Of a stretch of DNA of 64,000 nucleotides, positions 25,965 to 36,242 are shown piece by piece (within the stretch, counting starts at the first letter, position 1; the number at the start of each line of letters is the position of its first letter). The position numbers were made by a program, and so were the translations under genes. The notes under the pieces were generated by a model, which saw nothing but the letters and a program-made list of their open reading frames with translations, did no database searches and had not been told where the DNA came from. The stretch is from Trichosphaerium sp. ATCC 40318 (taxonomy: Eukaryota > Discosea > Flabellinia > Trichosidae): positions 1-64,000 of the forward strand of contig JALMLS010000363.1 of assembly GCA_038496445.1 (NCBI GenBank), given 5' to 3'.

Positions 25965-28056
25965 TTAATTTTGTCCAGATTGTTGATTTTTGGCCTTTTC
26001 CTCGAGCATACTCAGATAACGGATGCGAGAGTACCAACCAGAACCACCAATAACAAGACAGATACCAAGTAAGTTCTATCAAACAAGGTTAATACGGCGC
26101 AATAACAAAATTTTTTGAAAACTTCAATTCATTCAAACAAAAAAAGAATACAAGAAAATCAACAAGTGTCCACTTACCATTGGTGAAATTGGGTTCCTCC
26201 AGATCATCCATCCCAACAATGTTTGTACACATGCCTTAATAATGTTAGGGCCATAATCATTAAATAACAAACGCAACAACACCAAGCGATGAAAAAAAAA
26301 AAAGACATGCATTAAAAGTTTTTCTTTAGAATGATCATTCTGTCATACCTTAGCAGTACCAGAGATTGAGTTTGTGAGAGCGCTTGTATAATTAATTTGC
26401 ATAAAAATAGCAATATTAATGAGCCAACCAAAGACACCAGATACCTAAATACGCTTAGAAAAAGACACCAATCTCATACAACTACTTACCAAAATTTTGC
26501 CTTGGATTGCTTGATCCGTCCATAGAACTGGTGTCATAAGTACGTTAACACCGCCTGTAGCAACCAATACAAAGAACAATAATACAATAGCCATGAGTGT
26601 ATTGTAAATCAATAGGCGCCTAAATAACCCATAAATTCAAAAGAAAAAAAAAGCAATTGTTGAAACTCTTTGATTTGGGTTTTTTTTTGTTGTTTTTTTT
26701 TCTGACTCAGTCAGTAACGTAGATATCGACACGGCATCAATTCCGTCCGCCCGTTCGCAATGCATCATAGTAAAAGAAAAAAACAACAAAAAAATCCAAC
26801 AAGTTCAGCGTAGTGCTAAACTCAAAGAAAACAGAAAAATAAAGAAAATCGATAAAAAAAATTTTGCACTCACCAGTGATTATTACCAACTGAGCCAATA
26901 ACCTTTTTGACAAAGATACCATATAATGCAACAAATGCACTACTAATAACACCAAAGATAAGTCCAGCCCACTCGAATTCAACTTCACCAACGCTACCTA
27001 AAGAGAAAAAACAATCAACAACAAAAGCACAATGCAAACAAAAAAAAAAAAAAAGAGAAAAACGTGTTCCAAGTACTGTTTGGGGAAGGTTGTTATTTCT
27101 TTTTTTTTTGCCTTCAATAAACAAGTGTAGATGTATACGTGTACACCACCAAACACGTTACACGTTTAATTCAGGGCTCAAAAAGAATTAAAAACTAAGT
27201 TTTTACGCGTACCAACAACAAATCCAGAAACTACGACCAGACATGCGCCAATTGATAACCATTTGGTTGTTTTACCAAGGATTACGTATGTAAAGATAAT
27301 AGCGAAAAATATCGTGTTCGCACGGGCAACCTATCAAAATAAAAATAAACGAGCCGGCCTACATGTACATGTACAAACAAGGGAATACAAGGGAGTTGTC
27401 AAAATGCGATAAAAAAAGCGAAAAAAATAGTCGACCACGTCGATCGTTTTAGACGAGATGGTGGATAGAAGAAAAAGTGGGTGCGTTGCTTTATAAGAGC
27501 GTTAATAAGGTACGTACTTGGTAAAAGGTAACTTGTACGTATTGCAAGCATAAGTTGTTAAAAGCAATCATAGACACATATACGACTGTGAGAGGCGCAA
27601 TTTTAATGGCTATACTTAAATCGAACTCAAATGGAGGAAATATGTTAAAAACGCCTCCAAAACTATGGTAAGGGTTAGTTCATGGTCGTAGAAGTGCATT
27701 GCGGAAAAATTAGTTCGGCTGATATTGCCAGATTTAAATCTTTGGCGTCAGGAAGTTAACTGCAGTCGTACGTTTGTCCCATGATACCAGTTATGATAAC
27801 TATTACCATAGCAATTACTAACTGTAGCCATGTCAAAAGAAGAGGGTAAGGGAATCCTGTATCGCCCAAGAGGCCCTTGTTCACAAATACGAGACATAGA
27901 GAAATGCAAAAGTAAAAAGAGACAACAGCGGCAATAATCAAGCTTTATGAACGTAAGATAAACTGATAATAGCAATAAAAGGCACCTCTTTGGTGTTCCT
28001 GCTTTCTTTTGATCTTGCCAACCAGAATCTGGTGGATTCTCTGTGTCCTTGCGCAT
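25965..28056 (-). CDS. SLC35C1: GDP-fucose transporter, SLC35C family
   Basis: Multi-exon gene read leftwards from ATG 28056 (MRKDTENPPDSGWQDQKK), with a short cytosolic N-terminus and about ten membrane spans. The exons line up with SLC35C1 in order: AAVVSFYFCISLCLVFVNKG (27890), the PLTVVYVSMIAFNNLCLQYV block (27545-27590), VARANTIFFAIIFTYVIL (27330), FEWAGLIFGVISSAFVALYG...VKKVIGSVGNNHW (26975-26880), the TGGVNVLMTPVLW exon (26560), a span containing TSALTNSISGTAKACVQTLL, and a closing exon GICLVIGGSGWYSRIRYLS to the stop at 25965-25967. Family members carry GDP-fucose from the cytosol into the Golgi in exchange for GMP, so the organism presumably fucosylates glycans. An extra short 5' exon cannot be excluded. 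Confidence 0.87.
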
Positions 28057-28433
28057 TAGGTCTACAGCACAAGTTTTAAAGTACAAAAAGCGGAGAAAGA
28101 CTAAGGAAGAATGTCATTTTTTTTTTCGGTGCTTTTTTGTTGGGAATCTTCGAATTTTTTATTTTGTCATGTACTTGTAACTTTTGTACTCTATTCACAG
28201 TTAATTACATTGTACAAGAGGGAACGATTGTCATTCAGCAAAGATTACTGGAATCAATGACACTAGGGCTGACTTCGTTTGAATGCGATCAGTTTCGGTA
28301 CTAAACACGAGGGACGCAATCTGTAGCGCCCTTTCATCAAATAAAACCTATTTTGGTGCGTAATAACATTTATTGGTTTTATGTCTTCTTCGCTTGTTAA
28401 TTTTGTTAGAGTTTAAGAACTACTCGTTAAATA
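28057..28433. promoter_or_regulatory. Divergent promoter region, SLC35C1-like / STAT
   Basis: This 377-base spacer lies between two divergent start codons and should carry both promoters. It shows homopolymer T tracts but no motif I can assign. Confidence 0.35.
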
Positions 28434-31347
28434 ATGAGTTGGGGCGTACCAATACACGGGAATTCGCAAAGTTTCGGTTCAAACGAATTTTGGGATGGCG
28501 TTCCTGATGATGCAATGTCAGATATCTACAAGCAGTTAAAGTACGATTCTTGGTAATTGATAAAAACTTACAGAGAAAAACAAGCCAATTGTTCTTAAAT
28601 TACGTATTAATAGCACGCATACGCTATTGAATACCCATGCAATTAATCTAATCTACTTTAAGACGAGTTAAAATATTTTTTTTAATTTTCCCTCCAAACC
28701 AATTAAAATATCTTCACATAGCACAACAACCTCGGTCAATTGCTCTGACAGGGTTTTTATAATTTTTTTTTTAACGAACCAGAATAAATACCTTAATTTG
28801 ACACAAACACCTTTGTATCTTGTTTAACTTATTTTTAATAGCACTGATGATCAAGAACCAGATGAGTTTGATCCACTACAACACCCTGAGAATCCACCAG
28901 TAGGTGAAATGTTACTCAATGATCACCTCAATGTATCTCAACGACACGGCTTGAACTCGTCTCTCGGGTTTGGTATCTCAAACTCTGGATTATTCGCGCA
29001 AGGTAAGATAAGCTCAACAACAAAATTAGGGAGAATGGCAGAGACATGTCGTTTTTTTTTAAACCAACGTTCTTTGTCAAACTTTTTTTTATTTTTTTTG
29101 ACATGACTTTCAATGACATATTGATGGCATTCTAGGTGGTAGTCAGAATACCAGTTTGTCATTTGGGTTCAATGGAAATCAGTCTCAGCCACAAGCAGAG
29201 CAAGCTATCGTGTACGTTGCGCCTTTTGTTGTTGTGGGTACTAATTTTTTTGTGGAGAAGGAAAGAAGATCCATTGCATGAACAACCAACCCCGATGGAA
29301 GTACAAACTTTACCTAAACCAGGAGAGTTTATTGTTGTACGTTTTGTAATTTTATGAAATGACTATTGACACGTGTGTTTAGCAACTACCTCCAAGGTCA
29401 AATCAAGAAACAACACAGTACCTCAAAGCCAAAGGCGTACGTCTTTCAAGAGTTTGTTGCGTTCGGTCTTTTTTTTGCTTAGTTCTTTTATTACAGCTTA
29501 TTGAACACATTGCTGGACTTAAAGTAAGCCAAGCGGAGCAGTTGGAAGACATGCTTAACGTCCAAGCATACTTATTAAAAGAGAGAAAAGTGGATCGCAT
29601 GGCACGTCTTGCAAGACAACAACAAAGATTAAAAACTACAATAATTCACGAGTTAGAAAGGCACGTGTTTTTTTTATTTATTATTGGTGTGACACCTGAC
29701 ATTATTACTCAAGGCTCTATGAGTGTGTTCGTGTTATTATATTTGAAGCGGGAAACCTGTTCATTGTTCGACAGCTTATATCACAATTAAATACTCAGAA
29801 GGACAGGCTTTTCTTGTACAGTACAGAGTTAGCATCTGCTATGTCTGGTAAACCTACCCATCTGTACGAAAAAGAAGAGAAACCTTCTCATCTTCACTCT
29901 GTCTTACACGTTTTGTTTTTAGTCTTGCTAGTCTTATTATAAAGCAACAACCTCTGCCTCAAGTGTTGTTTAAAAAAAAACAGATTGAAGATGTTTATTG
30001 TGTTCAACTCATCACTTCTGCAGCTGCACCTATTCAAGAGTTCTCAGTGTACGTATTATTATACGTAAATTATGTGCTCTTATGTTAACAATACAATCAA
30101 GTGTTGTAGCCAATATAACAGCACGTCCAGATGATAAAGCAAAAGGGAAATTGCCTTCTCTTGCAAATGGCTTAACAGATAATAAACAAGCTATGGATAG
30201 AATAGTACATAAAGCCATATTCCAGACTATGAAGGTTACTGTCTCTACACGTATGCATATGGTATACGCCAAATTTTCAATGCAGGTACGGACGACATGA
30301 TCTGATAAAAAAGATAGAAAGCCTTAAGTTTTTTTTAGATCAAGTCTGAAGACGTTGCACAACAGATTGAGAGTCCTCATAGCTTTCCATTTATTGTAAT
30401 TACAAATGAAAGTCAATGGTGTGACGCAGCTAGAAAGTTAGTTCTTGAAGATGCGTTTGCAGGCAACCGTAAGTGATACTTTCCTTCAAACATATGAGAG
30501 TTTTTTGTTGACTGTTTTTTATTTTAGACCAAGCACAGATTCCTTTTGCTCAGTTTGCGAATGTATTTCACAGCCATTTCTTAACGGCAACGCGCCAATC
30601 TGCAAGTGATCCTGCTCGGCCATTACAACACTACGAGTTTAAATACCTACACAAAAAGTTCTTCAGTACGTTTTGGTGTCAATCTATGTTATTTTCAAAA
30701 ACTGAGCTTTGTAAACTTTTTCATCACGTCTAACTTGGTCTTGCAGATAATGATCAACAAATAACACGTGCACAAGCATCCACAATGTGGGCTTGGATAG
30801 GACCTGTATTACAGTCAATAAGGTTTAAGAGGCACATTAGTTCGTTATGGACTAAAGGATACATTTTTGGTTTTTTCACAAAGGAGGCTTGCAACAAAGC
30901 ATTAGCTAGGCAGCCTGTTGGTACATTCATGATCAGATTCTCTGAGAGTAAACCAGGTACGTTGTCTTTTGATGAACTTCACGTGGCTTTTTTTTTTTTC
31001 ATTCCACGTGGAATGTCTTTTTTTGAGTTGCTGTTTTCAGTCATTTTGATTTTGTTGTTGAATTGTGTTGACGGGTTTTTTTAGGGCTTTTTGGTGTTGC
31101 GTATGTTTCTACAGATGCTAAAGATCCTGTGAAGCATTATCTCGTTAAGGCTGAGGATATTGGATCTAACAAATCATTGCCTGATTTCATTCATGAAAAA
31201 CAACAATTTAAAGATCTTGTTGTTATGAAGCCTGGTTCTAATAGCATGTATAGTTGTCCTAAAGATGAGTTGCTAAATGAAATGTACTCAAAACGTACAA
31301 AATCAGGTGGAAGTGGACCACCAACTGGTTATAGTGCATTGCAATAG
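28434..31347 (+). CDS. STAT-family transcription factor
   Basis: Multi-exon gene from ATG 28434 to TAG 31345-31347, about 700 residues. The N-terminus is Asn/Gln-rich, acidic and low in complexity. A coiled-coil section follows (29400-29660: VSQAEQLEDMLNVQAYLLKE). The DNA-binding and linker regions occupy about 29950-30830 (ITSAAAPIQEFSVYSS, ATRQSASDPARPLQHYEFKY). The SH2 domain follows at 30840-31200: GYIFGFFTKEACNKAL and QPVGTFMIRFSESKPGLFGV, with the phosphotyrosine-binding Arg in 'MIRFSES'. The protein ends in PTGYSALQ, a single tyrosine six residues before the end that fits the activating phosphotyrosine which docks into the partner's SH2 domain. STATs dimerise on tyrosine phosphorylation and regulate genes in the nucleus. 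They occur in animals, unicellular holozoans and dictyostelids. Confidence 0.9.
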
Positions 31348-31507
31348 GACAGACTTAAAATCTCATAAATTTTTTCGAAAAAGTTGTTAATTTCTGTGTT
31401 GCTTTAACTGAACAAAAAAACAAAGACAAAAAAAAACCACCTTCCAAACCCTCTGACTAGACTCTATGATTGTAATAAAAATAAAAAATAAAGTTTATTG
31501 TTATATC

Positions 31508-32448
31508 TTATTTGTCTTTCTTTTGTTTTTTCTCTACAACCACTGTTGGTGATAGTAGATTAACAAGTGCAGTGTTTTGAAGACCTCCTTCAACAAATTC
31601 ATCTTTCGTTATAAAAGCGTCATCGTCTGCATCACATTTTTGTAGTGTAAGCTTTGCAAATGCTTCTGCTGCTTTTACAGATCTACCACGACCTATTTGA
31701 TTATTGTTAGTTACAAGGTGTTCTTGCCAGGTTGGAAAGCAAATTCACAAAAAATGAGAAAAACTAAAAGCTAAAGTTTGTGTATTTATCTGCCGTACCG
31801 ATAGCAACTGCTTTGATTTGTTCTATTATTTGTTGTGCTTGGTTCCAATTGAGTTTACCTTGATTATCAACATCAAAAAGTTCAAACCTATTGGAGCGTA
31901 AATGAGTGCACACACGTGCACTTCAAAAGTAGTTTTCGGGTTTTTTTGACTTGAATTTTGTATTGTTAGAAGACGCACATGAACACTAATTTTTCTCTTG
32001 GCATTCCTCTACCGACAATTGAGAGCGATGTGGCAAGTTCTAAACAAAAAATGGATAAGAAGTCTCAAAATGCTTACAAGCGCTACCATTGAATGACACA
32101 GTGCCGTTACCATCCGCGTCGAATGCCTAAGCGTTAAAGTATTGTTATTTCTTTGTTTCGGGTCAGTTTTATTGTAGTTTTACCTCAAACAAGTTCTCAT
32201 ACGTGCTCTTTGCACAGTTCTTCATAACAGACTCCATAACTTGCTTAAATTCGGCTTTTTTGGTGTGAATCGCTTCAAAAATCAATATACTAGGTAGATG
32301 CACCTCTGTCTAGGTCTCCAGACTTGTCTGTGTCCTTTTTTTTAAATGCTTTGTGTAAAGCGGTTAACTCTCCCTTATCGAAGCTTGTGCTGAGTATGAG
32401 ATCATCAATGTCTTCCTTAGATATCTTTCTACCCGATTTATTTCCCAT
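31508..32448 (-). CDS. EF-hand calcium-binding protein, calcineurin B / NCS-like
   Basis: About 210 residues in five or six exons from ATG 32448. The N-terminus MGNKSGRKISKED has Gly2 followed by polar and basic residues, a plausible N-myristoylation signal. At least four EF-hand-like units are visible: KKDTDKSGDLDR (first, partial), DADGNGTVSFNE (near 32100, canonical, completed across an intron), DVDNQGKLNWNQ (near 31860, last ligand Q), and DADDDAFITKDE (near 31630). The C-terminus is lysine-rich (VVVEKKQKKDK) up to the stop at 31508. This layout suits a membrane-associated calcium sensor of the calcineurin B, CIB or NCS type; the partner is unknown. It converges on STAT with 160 bases between stops. 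Confidence 0.78.
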
Positions 32449-32800
32449 TGTGTGTATTTATAGTCGTTTTAGTGTATGATCAACAATACACAAAAAAGTC
32501 GAAGTCAATGACAGTCGTGTTCTTCAGAGTTTTGCAAATATAAGCTGTTTGAAGTTCAATATAGAGTTGAATTCATATGAATGATATGGTAAAAATAAAT
32601 AATAATTATGTTGTGAGAGGCATGTTAGTTGTGGTGCGTTTGGTTTGCACGTGACTTTCAAAGAGCAATCACTTAATAAAAAAGCTTGTTTCAAACACGT
32701 GATTTTTGGATTATTATTGTTACTCCCATTGTAGTTAACTTGGTTTGTTTGTTTTACATTGAGTTTATTTAAATAAATACTTAGTTGATTTTTAATCTTG
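32449..32800. other. Spacer between EF-hand gene and unknown gene
   Basis: AT-rich DNA upstream of the EF-hand gene and downstream of the next minus-strand gene. Two CACGTG motifs lie near 32647 and 32695. No gene is supported. Confidence 0.4.
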
Positions 32801-33841
32801 TTATTCATTTCGTCTACCTGTAAAGGTATCTTTAAACTTTTTATGCCAATCAATATCCCCAATTCCTTCTTCGTCTCTTATAAAATCATCCAAATCAACA
32901 TCACCAATTGTACGTAGTTTAAGGGCATATCCAAGTTTATACATTTCATTTTCTGTTGCTGGCAATGCCATCAAGTTATCTCCAAACAAGTACCGCTAAA
33001 AGCAAATAAGCTTAAAAACAATGAAAAAAAATCGTTTCAACTTTTTGCAATGAAACTGAAGTTGACTTGTTGTAAAAAATTGTACATTGTATGCATCGAA
33101 AGGGCTTGATCCAGAAGGTTGACCAGAAGCTTGTAATGTGTCTTACACTCCAATGTTAGCATAGCGTAAAACAGTTGTTTGTTAGTCGTACTTGATTCTA
33201 AAATATCAACGCTAGGGTCACTGTATTGTATACCAACAGCATTAGGATTTCCAAGCGTATACACACCTAATCCATTAAGGCAGTGAGCTCACCGAAATCA
33301 ACAAAAATATTGGGTACCTTTTGGTACTCTAGCTACCATATTATGGCTATCTATTAAGTAGTATAAGCACACGTGACTTTCCAAAAATAGAACCAAAAAT
33401 CAGAAAGCAAGTTTGTTGACAAACCTAAACGAAATTTCCTTATTTGACTTTCGAACCCCATTGGATCAACATGCAGCTCAAAAAAAGCGTCCTCACGTTC
33501 CTCTGGTCTAACGACTAAAGAGAGTACATCATTACACTGGCGCTCAAGTAAAAGAAAACCAAGAAAACAATGTGCAAGATAACGTACGGATCAAAGAAGA
33601 TAGATAAAAGTGATTAAGATTCCTAGATCCCAGGCCTGCCAATAGCGATGCAATACCTCTAAAGTAGTGTTAGACGTATCATACAACAGCAAGGGATGCT
33701 CGTACGTCGGTGGAAGTCCATTAGCTACAAAATAGAGGCTAGCTGCGTACAGCGAGAATTCCACTCCTGTTTATTTGGTTTTTTGTTAGTTATACTTGGG
33801 TTTAAACGTATTTGCTATGTTTTTATACCTGTCAACGCCAT
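32801..33841 (-). CDS. Hypothetical multi-exon protein
   Basis: Read leftwards from ATG 33841 (MALT), then exon VEFSLYAASLYFVANGLPPT (33770-33650), an exon with QCNDVLSLVVRPEEREDAFF (33540-33430), a tiny exon ARVPKG (33320), an exon with LGNPNAVGIQYSDPSVDILE (33260-33040) and the final exon ending IGDIDWHKKFKDTFTGRR (32990-32801). Total about 250 residues, soluble, with no membrane span. I do not recognise the family; the mixed alpha/beta character and conserved-looking short motifs suggest a core cellular protein. Exon joins are by eye. Confidence 0.55.
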
Positions 33842-34340
33842 TTTAGCCGCGTTAAATTGTATTTCATCTCGTTTGAACACTACAACGCGTGTAGATAGAT
33901 AACGTTCTGTTTACGCGCGTTAATGGTATTTGTACTGTTAAAAAGGCAAAATGGCGTTTTACGTACTGACATTATTGATTACTGCACGCCTATGTACTGG
34001 TCGGGTGTGTTTCGAGCTATTTAGTTTAGTTTTGACCAAAAAATATTCGTTGTACCTACAGTAGAGTTGCGGTACGCGACTTATTCTAGCAGTAAAACGC
34101 AACGCCATCACATAAACGATCTGAATGTTAATTGTCCGAAAAACCGGCCGAGCTAACTTAATTACACCCGGTTAAGGCATAGGTCGAGTGCTGGTAACAT
34201 AATAGCTTGAGTATTCAGTATGTTGTCACAGGCAAGGAAAGAGAATGTGGCGTTATCACAATTGCAAATAATTTATTTTACTTTTTTATGTTTGCTAGTT
34301 ATTATTATGTCTATCACGTGTTTTTTGTTTATTTTTTTTG
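33842..34340. other. Spacer upstream of the unknown gene, downstream of DUOXA
   Basis: Contains the promoter of the minus-strand unknown gene and the 3' flank of the DUOXA gene. Nothing further is recognised. Confidence 0.4.
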
Positions 34341-36108
34341 CTACACGGCGTTATCAACGCTAATGACAACAGTCTCAGCATTAGTTCCAATATTTCCTCT
34401 ATTGTGTTGTGCTCTATATCTACTGCTGCGTCTTCTCTTAAGTCTAGAAAGTGGTCAAAAACAGTACCAATAAATCAAATTGATCAACAATGATTGGTGT
34501 TTTGGAATTATCGAATATTTTTAGACTTACGATTGCGGTAGTAGTTTGTCAAACATTACAGTTCGTTTGTGAAGCATGAACACAAATCCTGTTAATATAG
34601 TTGAAACACCTGTTATGATGACTAGATAGTAGGTCCATCTACAGAATGAGTAGTTAGTATTGCTTTTTTATTTTTTTATAGTACCCATATCGTGGTTTCA
34701 AGAATACTGTCACACCGTCTCTACCTGGGAATGGAATCTACATATTATTACTCATAATTTTAACTCTAATTTTATGTACTTGTAGCTTAGTAGACATGTC
34801 AGATAACGAAGACCAGAGAATACAAGACAACACTAACAATGAACCTAGGATTATTTTGTTAGTAGAAAATATCTTATTTTTAAAGGTGTTAAGAACACCA
34901 CCATGTGCGATATGTAGTGCGTACCAAATACAACTGAGAATATAGAAAAAGCTATGAGTTTCCTTAGATACATCATAACATTCGCTACGATCCACAACGG
35001 AAACGTTATCCTAAAGGGTTCAAAAATTAAAAAACGGAAGAAAAAAAAGTTGTCTTCAAGCTTACCATAGGAGGAAAAACACATAATTGCTAGCTTCACG
35101 ATAACAACGCCTTACTCTTAAGCGTCCACCGTCAAATGTAAAGTATTCCAATACATGAAGAATGGGCAGTGGTATACCCGTCTCTCTTTGGTAGTATAAG
35201 TAGTAACCCGATAATATCACGTGATATGCACGTGAAAACTCGAACTATTTTCAGGAAATGGCGAACTTCTTTTTGCTTAAAACGCACCTTGCTTTAACGT
35301 ATTCTTTAATCGTCTTAGACGCTATCAAGCGTGAGGGATTGCAATATTAGTTATGAAGTTACCTAGTGCTGTGCTTGCTGAATAGTCCATTCGTCCTTGT
35401 ACAGAGCCTAATTGAAATCTTTCATTGTAATAAACTGATCCATTTAGTCTTCCACTTGGACCCGATACTGTTCTGTATATGCGTTATATATCGCAATCAT
35501 ACTAAAAGAACACAACTTACCCATCTAGAGTTACATTGAAGCGACCAATACCAATGTGAAGGCCTTAGTGAGCCATCGTAAGAATTAAATTACAAAATTA
35601 CATTTCTGTACCAATCTTTCCTGTGAACGTTGTTGCTTCTATTTAAATCGGTCAATTCCGTAAGATACGGACTCTCGCATAGTAGTGAAACGTACCAGCA
35701 GAGCTAAACTGAGTCATAATGTCAACACGGTCACTTTCCCACTCAACGCCGAAAACACCAACTAATAGGCTATATGAGCTGTTTTGAGAGCCATCGGTAT
35801 AAATAACGTACGAACAATAGCGCAGCCAATGCCCAAACTCAAGAATGACCCCAAAGCTATCCAATGAGGCCTCTAAAACAAAAAATACTGTAAATCACGT
35901 TTTTTTACTTTTGTTCAGTCCAGAATAACCGAACAAAGTTGCTCTTGGCATTCAGTACCTTAAAACTTGGTAATACAAGCAATATTGCAACATATACTGT
36001 AACAAACCAAACAAGAACTGCTGCTACGTCCCTGTCATTGTGTGCTCCAGCGAATAGAGATCCATACAATGTAGGGAGACCACCACGATTAGTTAAATCG
36101 CGATCCAT
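34341..36108 (-). CDS. DUOXA: Dual oxidase maturation factor (DUOXA) homologue
   Basis: Multi-exon gene read leftwards from ATG 36108; about 330 residues with five membrane spans in the DUOXA layout. Span 1 is VAAVLVWFVTVYVAILLVLP (36030-35970). Span 2, WIALGSFLSLGIGCAIVL, is completed across an intron (acceptor CCTATTAG near 35763). The extracellular loop then reads GLHIGIGRFNVTLDG (35570-35520), followed by GRLNGSVYYNERFQLGSVQG (35450-35400) and IPLPILHVLEYFTF (35180-35130). Span 3 is FPLWIVANVMMYL (35010), span 4 is FGSLLVLSCILWSSL (34830), and span 5 is WTYYLVIITGVSTILTGFVF (34635-34570). The C-terminal tail is basic (LKRRRSSRYRAQH). These blocks follow animal DUOXA in order and spacing, including the loop 'GL-h-G-h-G...N-h-TL-G'. 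DUOXA carries DUOX out of the ER to the surface. Its start codon is 134 bases from that of DUOX, in the opposite direction, which strongly supports the call. Confidence 0.88.
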
Positions 36109-36242
36109 TCAAGATTAGCTCCACTACCTCCTAGTAGTTCTTAATTCTTGCACAAAAGTTTCCCACGCAAAATCACGCTTTTCAGATCACGGGCCGACAC
36201 TTGAAGTGAAAATGAATCATATGACGTTTTAAAATAATGAAC
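36109..36242. promoter_or_regulatory. Bidirectional DUOX/DUOXA promoter
   Basis: Only 134 bases separate the two divergent start codons, so the two transcripts must share a control region and have very short leaders. The spacer includes ATATGACGTTT near 36220, a CRE/ATF-like half-site, and no obvious TATA box. Shared control would let oxidase and maturation factor be made together. Confidence 0.55.

Noticed and set aside
34207-34473. Plus-strand frame of 88 codons with many hydrophobic residues
   Set aside because: It lies antisense to the last DUOXA exon, and its hydrophobic look comes from T-rich DNA.
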